From assembly GCA_029891345.1 (NCBI GenBank), contig CM056995.1, forward strand, positions 219,754,260 to 219,818,259: a stretch of DNA of 64,000 nucleotides, read 5' to 3'. This document shows, one piece after another, positions 11,671-21,335 of the stretch. This DNA is from Dryococelus australis. Taxonomy: Eukaryota; Arthropoda; Insecta; Phasmatodea; Phasmatidae. A program made the position numbers and the translations under genes. Under the pieces are notes generated by a model, which ran no database searches, was not told the origin of the DNA, and saw only the letters and a list, made by a program, of their open reading frames with translations. How positions within the stretch are numbered: the stretch's first letter is position 1; the number at the start of each line of letters is the position of its first letter.

Positions 11671-12812
11671 CAGTGGCGCAAATAGAACACATTTGGGGGT
11701 GGGGGGCACACACTTAACGTACTTTTCGAAGACAATAAAACACTCGCTACACACATTTGTAACATTATATAACATTTTTTAATTAAAATATTACATTTCT
11801 TTATATACCAGGATTAATTTATACATTCAGTGTCGTGTTACTACCTCCACTACCTTTATTTATTTATTTTTAATCTTTCTATCATATTACTAAACTACTG
11901 TTCCTTTTTCTTTCTATATAAGTACAACATTGCAATGAACCAATAAGTTAAATTATCATCTGTTTTTGTAAAATCGCTTTTAAATTGCTTACGTTCGCAT
12001 GTCTCTATAAAATTGTTCTCTTCACAATAACCACTACCCACTAGTATAAAAAGTACATGTACAAAATCTTCGAGGTAGAACACTCGCCTACAGCATGAAC
12101 TCCAAACGACGCCGGCCTGTTTTCTGCAGCATATCAATGACCTCTTCGGAACTGAGATTTATTTGTCTATGGATGTTTACAGCTTCTAAGTCAGCTAACC
12201 GTTCATGTCCCTTTAGTGCTACGAAGGTACGTTTTCAAACTTTGAAGGGTCGAAAATGAACGCTCTGGAGTAGCTGTTGACACTGGCAAGGTCGCAAATA
12301 TTTTCAATGCAATGTTCACATTCGGGTAAATGTCTTTGTTGTAAACATTGAGTAAACCAATAGCAGATCTTGGAACATCGCTTCCTTTCTTATTGAATTT
12401 AATGTACCACAACCTTACTTCTGCTGTCAAAATAACCTCATTTTTGTCCTGTAAATCATTCTTGTAGAACTCATCTGCTGGCAGGCTTGTACATAGCCAT
12501 CTAGCGCCACAATTTTGAGCTCTGTGCTGAAGGAGAGAGGCAGAAATCTTACTTGCAGATGGAATTCAACAGCAACTATTCTTAATGTACATTCTTAATA
12601 TGCTTGTGAAATATTTTTGATTAAGAGCAAGGTTTTTATACTCTGGGAAATGTTGTAGAATTAATAATCACTTAAACAATACATATGCAGACAGAATTTA
12701 TTTGAAAAAGTATATAATACAATTCTATTATTTTCTATTCTTTTTTGTAGAAAATTTTGATTTGGGAGTCCTCTGTCCTAGTGCCCCCCCTTTTTTTTTG
12801 GTTGCGCCTATG
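11671..12812 (-). mobile_element. hAT transposon, internally deleted, copy 1
   Basis: This 1,142-bp element is bounded by CAGTGGCGCAAAT and GGTTGCGCCTATG, imperfect terminal inverted repeats, and by identical 8-bp duplications AGTCACAT. Read on the minus strand it has a poly-G/C-rich subterminal tract, a non-coding leader and then only the C-terminal dimerisation region of the transposase. The leader matches the second copy at 47.7-49.2 kb, for example CACAGAG(C/T)TCAAAATTGTGG. The join between leader and C-terminal coding lies near 12,475, so the catalytic middle has been deleted. Confidence 0.93.
12088..12475 (-). pseudogene. hAT transposase C-terminal dimerisation domain
   Basis: The domain lets hAT transposases dimerise. 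The visible signature is YPNVNIALKIFATLPVSTA followed by TPERSFSTLQSLKTYLRS, the classic hAT C-terminal motif (A-T-x-P-V-S-x-A-x-x-E-R-x-F-S). One extra G near 12,210 shifts the frame at KG, so a stop follows directly. In the shifted frame the tail continues NIHRQINLSSEEVIDML and ends at a TAG complementary to 12,088-12,090. The BED/TTF finger and the DDE core are absent. The subfamily looks like the ZMYM1/52-kDa-repressor-related hATs of animals. Confidence 0.88.
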
Positions 12813-12820
12813 AGTCACAT
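12813..12820 (+). repeat. 8-bp target-site duplication (right) of hAT copy 1
   Basis: AGTCACAT is identical to the left duplication. Confidence 0.95.
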
Positions 12821-13526
12821 ACATATACTTATGTGCATTTGGGTGTTCTAGCTTGTTTTGTAAGTTGGTAATGATTTTAAATTATGATCGATAGCGTGTT
12901 TTGGTGGTGTGCTGTAGTGGCTAGAGTGATAACGCTGAAATACGTGTGAAGCTTAAACTTTTTATTATCAGATGTTTTGTAGAGGACGATGATAAGAGAG
13001 AGATATTGTCTCCAATGTCGTCAACGTAAGTAAAATTGTTGTGGTAGGCGTCTTCGAGTTCATCATGGTTCTTTGTTGAGCGATATGACTGGTCAACTAC
13101 ATCAATGTTTTGATTCGGTGAGATGACTACACTGGCCACCACTGCCCACCTCAACTGTGGCATTATTGTCTTGGAGATGAGTGAGGTGCTGTATGTTTGG
13201 ATTGGAGGAGTGGAAATGAAATGCCGTTAGGTTTTATAATTACGAAAAATAGCACAAAGAATCACGCGATCAATATTGGTCAGTTAAAAACTGTATATCA
13301 TAGTAAGAGCTATACTAACACTACCTACTTAATCCGCGGTATTTAAGTGAAATCTGCCGTTTATAGCAACTGTATTGTTATCAGCGAGTTTATCTTCGTT
13401 TTTACAATAATTGATGAGGCGTAAAACCTAACATTTGACTTGACATGACTGAATCACGATGACAAGAATGTTGGAAGAAACTCCCGGAATTAAATTGTAG
13501 AAAATAATTGGATATAAGTAAAGCGC
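12821..13526. other. Anonymous sequence with a weak tRNA-like SINE head
   Basis: GTGCTGTAGTGGCTAGAGTG near 12,908-12,927 resembles the A-box head of the SINE at 43.7 kb (GTGTTGTAGCGGCTAGAGGC). No B box is recognisable downstream. Nothing else is seen. Confidence 0.35.
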
Positions 13527-13535
13527 ATATATATG

Positions 13536-13585
<50 letters not shown>

Positions 13586-13639
13586 TATATATATATATAT
13601 ATAAGAGAATATATATAAGAGAATATATATAAGAGAATA
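13527..13639. repeat. (AT)n microsatellite followed by three ATATATAAGAGA units
   Basis: A long AT dinucleotide run with a GTATGT/ACAC interruption ends in three copies of ATATATAAGAGA. Open frames over it are artefacts of the repeat. Confidence 0.95.
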
Positions 13640-14760
13640 AATTGCTTGTAAAACATGATTGGCACGAAACATAATTTTATAGTAAGACATGCAAATACTA
13701 TGAAGCCCAAAGTATGTGCCGCATACATTCATGAATATTCCGATTTAACGAAGTTGCAGAAGTTATCGTGGGATAACTTTAAAGCAATTTTTCCATTTTA
13801 AGTTTGTGTAGGTTATATAACTTCCGACCAGTACCTACGTGGTAAGATGATAGTACTTATTCTACTATACTAACGATGATGATAACTTAAATATACTAAA
13901 ACATATTTTTAAAACCCAATGTCATTTTACATATAGTACATACAAAAGACATGTTAAATTTAAATTATAGGATGTAAGTGGCACATCTTAATTAACATAT
14001 TTGTAAACAAAATCCTTTCTTCAACCTGTATGCGCTATTTAACTGGCAATGAATATTCACCTTATTAATCACTGAAAATTTTATGGCATTTTTTTATATG
14101 TTTGTCTCCCAAGTATTTCAAAACTCGTATCCCATTGACTGTCAACACAAGATAATAAGATTTCTGCAGGAAAAAGAAAAAAAGAAGAAACAAAACAATA
14201 AGTTTCTACCTTCACACCCGCATAGCCACTCCGTGAAATTCTGTGTACTTAGATTGAATTTTCGCGTATACGAATCACTGCGTTTACCACATTGGCTTTG
14301 TTGTTTTGTTATATTTAACTGTGGTATTGTTGGTCCCAAATTCTTAAGCTCTAGTTTATTCTCGTAATTCAAAATCTTTGTCGTAATAAGGTTTTAAATG
14401 TTACAGCATTATCCCCTATTTACAAATTTACACAACCCGACATTAACAAGAATTCAACCCTGCTTCTGACCGATGCTCATGGCTCATCATTAACAACAAA
14501 CTTTTTCAGAATATAAAACACTATATTTAATGCTCACGCGAGTTTTAACTATATCTGTAAATAAAAACTATTCGAAATAAATATAAGTACTGTAAATAAA
14601 TGAGTTTAACAACTGCAAAAGAGCGGTGCGCAAAAGTGTGTCTACAAAAGATGTGGTATATAACTGTACAACACATTCTATTAAACAGTGGAATTCGAAG
14701 TTTCAGTTTTGGTAGCCTGGTCAAGTTCCAGAAAACCATTTTTGTGTGAGAGTAGGGGCA
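13640..14760. other. Anonymous AT-rich sequence
   Basis: No supported gene or bounded repeat is seen. Short frames on both strands lack recognisable motifs. Confidence 0.4.
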
Positions 14761-15100
14761 CACCCTGCTCTCTCTGATTTACAGCATGTGATTGGCTGAA
14801 AAGTGATGAGCCCCTGAAGTCTCCCCTTCCTTTCGTAGTACCCCTATCCTACTGTTACGGCCGTCTCTCTCTACTCGCTCCACTCACTTCGGGGCGAAGA
14901 ATCTGCGCCCCGCCATTCGACATTTCCAAAAACATTTCTCTCGTGACAAGGGTTTCGTCCATTTCAAAACATTGGCTGGGAAATAATCTCCGTATTCGTA
15001 TGCAGTATTATTTGCTGAGTAGCAAATAAATAGATGTCTGTGTTCTGAGATTTTATTAGGAGGGCTGCGCTCCGCAGCTCTCCCTCAGCAGCCGCCACTG
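14761..15100 (-). mobile_element. hAT-like terminal fragment
   Basis: The right end GCCGCCACTG at 15,091-15,100 reads CAGTGGCGGC on the minus strand, a common hAT terminus. It is followed by GC-rich subterminal sequence with the palindrome CTGCGCTCCGCAG. The opposite end and a matching duplication of GTATTTAG (15,101-15,108) were not found. The extent on the left is a guess from the drop in GC. Confidence 0.5.
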
Positions 15101-15455
15101 GTATTTAGTAAACACCCAAGCACATCATGCATGAGGTGATTATTCAAATGTTTGGTTCAAAACGTCTGAGGAATCCGCGAGTAGACTATATATGGTACCA
15201 AAAGCGCTGCAGTAGGTCTTCCACTTACCGTACAGTCGGGGGAGTTAGTGATGTAGCAAGAACTCACTTCTCCAAGTCGACCCACAAATATTCAATTGGG
15301 TTCATATCCGGAGTATTTGGACGCCAGGGCATTATTTGGTATCCATTTCACAAGGTGTTATTGCCTCAGTGTTCAGAATGCTTTATCTTGTAATAGGGTG
15401 AAAGGAATTCAAGATTAAAAATAAATAATTCTCAAAAATTAATGTATTGTTGTTT

Positions 15456-15884
15456 TAATACTTATTGTATACATTTGATACACTCTAAATTGAAAACCCT
15501 GCTTAAGATCTGCTTGTATGCGTGTTGTGTATTCTTCCACTTTATGTAAAATTAACATTGCCATGGGCCTCAACACTTTATTCATGTGTTGGTCAAGCAA
15601 AACTATAGAATTATTAGAAAAGTAATTATTGTGCTAAATTGGCCATTTTTACACTTCTGTGCATTAAAAAAAAACAGAAAGAGAAAAATATAATTTGAGA
15701 CATCACAAATGGTTACCTTACACTTGTTATCTTACTGTAAGACGTGGAACTACTTTCCAGTCATCGCTACCAACTTTACTGGGCGCATGTGACTCGGTGT
15801 GTCCATTAAAATATAGGCAGGCAGGGTCATTGACTTTTTTCTAAGATTGATTTCAATAGTGCTCACTTTATCGTGAACAGCCTT
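15456..15884 (+). mobile_element. MITE family A (long form), copy 2
   Basis: The body matches copy 1 from ACCCTGCTTAAGATCT onward, and the right end TCGTGAACAGCCTT is preserved. The left terminal repeat is badly decayed and the right flank is TG rather than TA. A second, degraded end (CTGTGAACAGCTTTAA) occurs about 75 bp beyond, near 15,941-15,956. Confidence 0.75.
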
Positions 15885-16690
15885 TGCCTATTTATGAGGG
15901 ATTGTTATATTTTTCAAAGATTAATTTAAAAAATGCTTATTTTTCTGTGAACAGCTTTAAGAACTGGCGTTAACAACAACATGATTGAATGTCTTGCTGC
16001 TTCACCCCTTCGCCCTAGCCAGTAAGATAGACTCACACTCAACTTAACGTGTATCTCGTTGCGTTAACGTCGTCGTTATGTTCAGAAATAGATCACGCAA
16101 AACTAAATTTTCTACGCGAGAAGTTTACCCAATTGCACGATAACGTAAAGGTAACGTAGTTTTAGCTAATTAGATTCGAGGCATAATTATTTTATTTAGT
16201 TTTCTGAATTAATTTGTGTTCACCCCAGCTTCCAATTGGATTGTTTATTGTATCATAAATTCCTTCTGCGTATTTTTAACGATAAATTATCAATTAGTAA
16301 AACTCTGAAACTAAATAACTATATTTGGATACGAATTAGCGACCTTTATGTGAGAGATGAAATTATTGGGACGTGCAGAACATTTTTTTAAATATCAGAA
16401 CAACTGCTCATACGTACGTTTAATTACAAATACACACGTGTATATGCTAGTCTTTCATAACTAACAATGTGAAAACTGGTACGGTTTTATGAAAAATGTC
16501 GACACAGAGTAAACGCTAAGATAACACAACTAGCTCCCATTTTAACTTCAATATGATCCAGCCTTTATGTTCATGTGAATATTTCGTTCTAAGAGTGGCG
16601 CCAGAATACGTTATTATGCTGGAAGGAGAAACAAACCAAGGTGCCCCGAACTACTCAGTTCAACCTGGACCAACTATTTATCCATCATAC
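15885..16690. other. Anonymous sequence
   Basis: Apart from the extra MITE-like end near 15,940 I see no bounded feature. Confidence 0.4.
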
Positions 16691-17321
16691 TCAAATTTTC
16701 CCTTTAAACTGCTTGCAATACGTTTGGTCAAATAAAGTTGGAATGTTGTAACCTCATAGGAACGTCATAAACACCGCCATATTTGTCTCAAAAAGTTGTA
16801 TGGCTTCAATTTCCTTCAAACATTTGAAAATTGGACCGATTATAAAATTTCTTTGATGTTTGACGGGCTCAGCCAATCAGAAGCGTGCTCGACAATAACA
16901 GACGTCACGAAATTTTAAAATAAATAACAGTTGCTGGAAACGAAATAGGTAGTTTATGAAGATAATTTAATTTAAATAGTATTAAGAATTCAGGTGCATT
17001 AAATTTCATAATGTAGGGAAACATCTCTGATAAATAAAATATGAATTTAGTAAAGAAGTGAAAATAGATAACAACATTCATTACGTTTCTTCCGACAGTG
17101 GCATATGTGGATATGCAACAGCATTATCACACTCTGAAAATAATTTTTGAATAGAAATTCATATTAGAGCCTGCCGCTAAGATAATTTTTACAGTGTAAC
17201 ACATTTAAGATTTTCAAGATTATCTTATAAAAAAGGGTGTTGGGAGGAAAATTTTATGGCCGTATTTCGTCTCTGAATGTTATTGACAAATATATTTGAA
17301 GGCGAAAATTAGACAGTGACT
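16691..17321 (-). mobile_element. One-armed copy of the foldback element
   Basis: On the minus strand this copy carries the arm equivalent to 2,001-2,457 plus the loop of the element at 2.0-3.1 kb. Shared blocks include TTCCTTCAAACATTTGAA and CAGCCAATCAGAA. The second arm is absent: similarity ends near 16,691 inside the equivalent of the loop's far edge. It abuts a family A MITE at 17,324. Confidence 0.75.
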
Positions 17322-17323
17322 TA

Positions 17324-17755
17324 AAGGCTTTTGACGATAATGTGAGCACTTTTGAAATCAGCCTTGGAAAAATGTCACTGCTCCTACCTGTACTCTATAT
17401 ATATATTTTATCGGTCACGCTGAGGTACATACACCCAGAAAAGTTGGTAACGATGGAGGGAAAGTAATTTCAATGTCTTAACATCGAGTTAAAAGTGTTA
17501 GGTAACCATTTGTGATAACTAAAATCATGTACTTCGCTTTCTAAATTTTTTAATGCATCTAAGTGTAAAATTTAGCAGATTATTAAAATATTTACTTCTT
17601 GAATAATTTTACAGTTTCACTTGACCGGCGGATGAATAAAGTGATGAAGCTTACGGCAGTGCTGATTTTCCACAGGGCGGAAGAAGAAACAATCTGCATG
17701 CAATTAGATCTTAAACAGGGCTTTCAAAAATGCTCTTTTTACCGTGAACAGTCTA
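17324..17755 (-). mobile_element. MITE family A (long form), copy 3
   Basis: This is the same body as copy 1 in the opposite orientation, for example GATGAATAAAGTGATGAAGC. The left end, AAGGCTTTTGACGATAATG, follows TA at 17,322-17,323. The right end is ACCGTGAACAGTCTA. The left end directly adjoins the foldback arm. Confidence 0.8.
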
Positions 17756-17814
17756 TGCAAACCAATACAACGGAGAAATGAAGAATACAGAGGTAAAGCT
17801 TAAACCACTGGTTC

Positions 17815-18140
17815 CAGTCGCACGCGCCAGCAAAATGGCGACACTAGCCAGCAGTATGCCGTAACGCCTTTAGTCAATCGGCGCTTGGTAACGCACTTGC
17901 CAGCTGACAGCCCCAGCCAATAGGGAACCTTTCCAAGCACGCGATAGCCAATAAGACAAAAGGACCGCTTCCAAAGAATCGCGCGGTCAATCAGAGAATG
18001 TATACGCACGCCCACATAAAAGGAACCACCCATACACTAAGGATGAAGTAGACCGACCACGCTGGCTGCGCGCAACAAATTTCTGTGTCACGACTTTGAC
18101 CTGCTTTTCTGCCGACACGGCTAGCAAAATTGGCGTGAGT
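17815..18140 (+). promoter_or_regulatory. Candidate RNA polymerase II promoter and non-coding first exon
   Basis: This patch is much richer in GC and CpG than its surroundings. It holds CCAAT boxes at 17,917 and 17,948, a TATA-like CATAAAAGG at 18,015-18,023 and, about 110 bp later, a splice-donor consensus GTGAGT at 18,135-18,140. Start would be near 18,045. The putative exon has no useful reading frame (its ATG meets TAG at once). It could instead be part of an unrecognised repeat. All assignments are inference from motif spacing. Confidence 0.3.
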
Positions 18141-18310
18141 TGTATTTCAGTTTATAACACTGTTTCGTAAACAAGTGCTTTGAGATGTTTTTTTTACTTC
18201 CTACAGCCAAATTGTAATGCAGTTTGATTAAATTCAAATTCGACAGAAGTATTTTATTAACATAATAATGCTCGTAATAAAAAAATAAAAAAATAAACAA
18301 TACACGTTTA

Positions 18311-18545
18311 TAGGCTGTACAAAGTAAAGTGAGTACTTTTGAGGCCCTAGTTAATTTTTCCTATCTGCCATTTTTTATCCTTCCGCCACTTTAAAAAATA
18401 AACATTGCCATTTAATTAATAAACACGCAGTGTTTATTTCACCGGACTCAAAATTTAACGCCTAAGGCAACAATGAAATATATTTTATGCTATTATTCCA
18501 AATTATAGGGCCTAGAAAAGTGCTCACTTTACCGTGAACATTCTG
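18311..18545 (+). mobile_element. MITE family B (short form), copy 1
   Basis: This 235-bp element has ends TAGGCTGT...AAAGTAAAGTGAG and CTCACTTTACCGTGAACATT. TA is present on both sides (18,309-18,310 and 18,546-18,547). It shares ends, but a shorter interior, with family A. Confidence 0.85.
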
Positions 18546-19635
18546 TATCACGGTTTACCGTCTGACTTTGGCAGCTGTGTTCCTTTGGAATAGGTCAGTG
18601 TTGGGTACATGTGCAGAGACGAATAAGCGGTCTACCTCATATTTAGTCTATGGAACCACCACGACATCTCGTCTTTGTGCACTTATCTACTCCGTGCTAA
18701 TACTTAGCCGTGTTCATAACGTTATTTCTTTGTTCTTTACCAACGTCTCCTAGCGCGACGCTTCATCGCCGTCTGCCCGACCACCAAACAAAGCGCAGAG
18801 CTTCAATCGCGTAGTTATCATTTAATAACTGTTTAATATACTATGGGGCTCTCTCTACTTACGAAAAGCATTTAAAGAAATCTTCATTTCTGAATACTAA
18901 TTTCCGTTTCCTATTTCCGTCTTTAATGTGTGTGGTTTTTTTTTTAACATGAAGAATTTTTTTACCCAGCACCCACAGATACAATGCCGCAAAAGAACCC
19001 CCACCTCCCCATTTCTGACTGACATGTGGGAAACTCACTATATTCCTCTTCTTCTTGGAGCGCGCAGAAATCACACACCAGAAACCAATGACTTATGTAC
19101 AAATATGTCGTCCAACAAGCTGGAAATTATCCGACTACATACGAGAAACAAGTATTAAACTGGAGAAAACAATAATGAAAATAATAATCGTAATTCCACA
19201 CGTACGTTTTTGCGAACGAAACTAAGAGTTGCCTTCCTCTTCTTCATTCCACACTTTGTCCCGATTATCAAAAGGACGAAAAAGGTATAAAAATAAAGCT
19301 GAAAACTGAAACAAACTTTATTCTCTTTTTAAAACTGCATATTTTGTACCTTCTTTTCGAACTTGGATTCGGCCGTAATCTTGAGAATGGTTTTCTAAAG
19401 TTATTACAATAATTTATTTTCCTGGGAAGGTTCACCGAACTAATCTACGCTCGTTTTTATTTTCGAGATTATCATTTAACAGCTATGGAAAGAATACGTT
19501 TTACAGCTAGCACCACATTTATTCATACCACCGAAACACAACGAAATATTTCAAATTTTTAGCCTCTGTCGTTATATTGTTTGGAATCATCATCTATATC
19601 AAGCTGTGGTCGCAAAATAACACGTGAGTAGTGCA
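18546..19635. other. Anonymous sequence
   Basis: Short frames (18,568-18,753; 18,928-19,158) have no recognisable motif. The 18,740-18,800 interval is locally GC-rich. Nothing else is seen. Confidence 0.35.
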
Positions 19636-19862
19636 GATATGCCGATTGTGGGACAGACGGGTTCCTGGAAAGGCACTAGGCGCTAACCCCCCATCTTGGA
19701 ATTTTCCCATTTTTCCCTCAAAATCTCTCGTTACACCCCAAAAATCACTTCACAAATCAATTATTTTACTCAACATTTTTCCCTAAAAATGTTCATTTTC
19801 CTCCCTAAAAATGTCCCTTTTTTCGCTAAAATTTTTCCGATTTTCACTCAAAAAGCCATGCT
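19636..19862 (+). repeat. Dispersed repeat with TTTTCCC-CTAAAA periodicity, copy 1
   Basis: This stretch is similar to the reverse complement of 25,045-25,275, roughly 70% by eye. It begins with GACAGACGGG and a GGCGC-rich block, then has several T/C-rich units of the form TTTCCCTAAAAATG. No coding potential is seen. It may be a SINE-like or satellite-derived repeat. Confidence 0.7.
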
Positions 19863-20374
19863 CTGCATGTTTTCTTCTTGAGCGAACGAGTACGTGATTT
19901 TTCTCAGAGTGCTCCCATATCATGAAGGTGAATTGCGAATATGAAGGCCTGCCCTTGTCCTCGACGATCATGGATCCACGACCTGCATCATCGCTACCTG
20001 GTTGCCGCCAGTGCCGATTCTGCGACAGGTTTTTTACCTTCAGTCAAAATGCTTGGTGACATGAGAGAACTGCCTGTGCGAAGAGTTCTTTTCGTGATGA
20101 AGCATTATGACATTGGTCCCATGCAGTTTGTGCAAGGTGATACATTGAACGGTCATACTGAGTTCTGCAAGGATTTGTCTATGGGAGCCAGCAAGTGTTG
20201 TCGGCAATACCACCCGCTGCATCAGCGGGTACTGATTCTTCAGGCGATAATGATGAGACAGATAATGCTAAAGACAGAATGAGTGCTGTAGAGTTGGTTT
20301 GCACAGAAAGTACACTTGCAAGACGTTCGCGTGAAGTCGACTAACTTCAAAATTTACAGTCGTCATTTTTAAAC

Positions 20375-20723
20375 ATGAGCGATGAAAATGTGACTCCTAC
20401 AAAGAAAAGTAAATTTAATATAGAACAGAAAACAGGACGTGAAGACGATCGCGAAGATAGCACATGAAGACAGTGACAGTGCTGAAGACGATGATGTTTC
20501 CCTCGATGTTCCTACACTTTTCACCCACGAGTTTCCTTCGACAAGTGATATGAAGAAGGCAGAAGATGCAGAGACCACTAGCTACATGTTTACCGAAGAC
20601 CCGAATGAACTTGTAGAAAGACTCAGAATTTTGATCGCTAAACAAAGAGGATCCGATTACTCGAGCATGGAAGAGGTGGTTTCGGTCATTAGTAAACTGA
20701 AGGATCGGGGTTATTTCAGATGA
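20375..20723 (+). pseudogene. Small acidic protein of an unidentified mobile element, frameshifted
   Basis: One frame starts at 20,375 (MSDENVTPTKKSKFNIEQ) and ends near 20,466. A second frame, open from 20,439 to 20,723, carries an acidic stretch (HEDSDSAEDDDVS) and ends with EDPNELVERLRILIAKQRG then EEVVSVISKLKDRGY. The two frames look like one protein of about 115 residues broken by an indel near 20,440-20,470. The terminal N-E-L-V-x-R-L-x-x-L-I ... I-x-x-L pattern resembles a short helical domain I associate with proteins of arthropod and cnidarian mobile elements. That recollection is not firm. Confidence 0.4.
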
Positions 20724-20935
20724 TGCAATGAACTGCTTTCGTCTCAAAAAGGAATTACAAAATAATATTAATAAATTATCATAAAATAATTAAATTTTTT
20801 GGGTTCCGTATCCTTTTATCTCTCACAACTTCAAAGTGGTGGTGTGAGGACTTGCCTATAACTGTAAAGATCTGCATATAGAATATTTACGAAATTATTT
20901 AAGTATATAAAATACATGGATAGTTGACTGCATAC

Positions 20936-21335
20936 ATGGAAAGATTGAAAGATTGTGGTGCTGGTTGCAAAAGATTTATGGAAAGATTGAAAGATTGATG
21001 TAAATATTGGGATTGTGGTGATGATTGCAAAATATTGATGAGAAGAATGCGATTGTGGCGCTGATTGCGAAAGCTTGATGGAAAGATTGGATTTCCAATA
21101 CTGATTTGGTGCTGATTGTGAAAGATTGATGGAAAGATTGGGATTGCAATGCTGATTTCGGTGCTGATTGCGAAAGATTAATGGAAATACTGGGATTGCG
21201 GTGCTTGTTGTAAACGATTGCAGTGCTAATTACAAAAGTTTGTTGGAAAGACTGGGATTGTGGTGCTGATTGGGATTTTGGTGCTGTTTGTGAAGGATTG
21301 GAGGGAATATTGTGAAACATTGAAGGAAAGATTGG
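20936..21335 (-). repeat. Minisatellite of about 40-bp units
   Basis: The plus strand holds about nine degenerate units built on GATGGAAAGATTGGGATTG and TGGTGCTGATTGCGAAA. The open frame at 20,976-21,320 (-), encoding Ser/Gln-rich repeats such as SAPKSQSFHQ, is a by-product of the array. Confidence 0.85.

Noticed and set aside
13402..13732. Tyr/Ile-rich frames on the minus strand
   Set aside because: They are translations of an AT microsatellite.
20936..21335. A CRISPR-like or coding repeat array
   Set aside because: The units are degenerate, contiguous and without spacers of constant length, and the genome is eukaryotic. It is a minisatellite.
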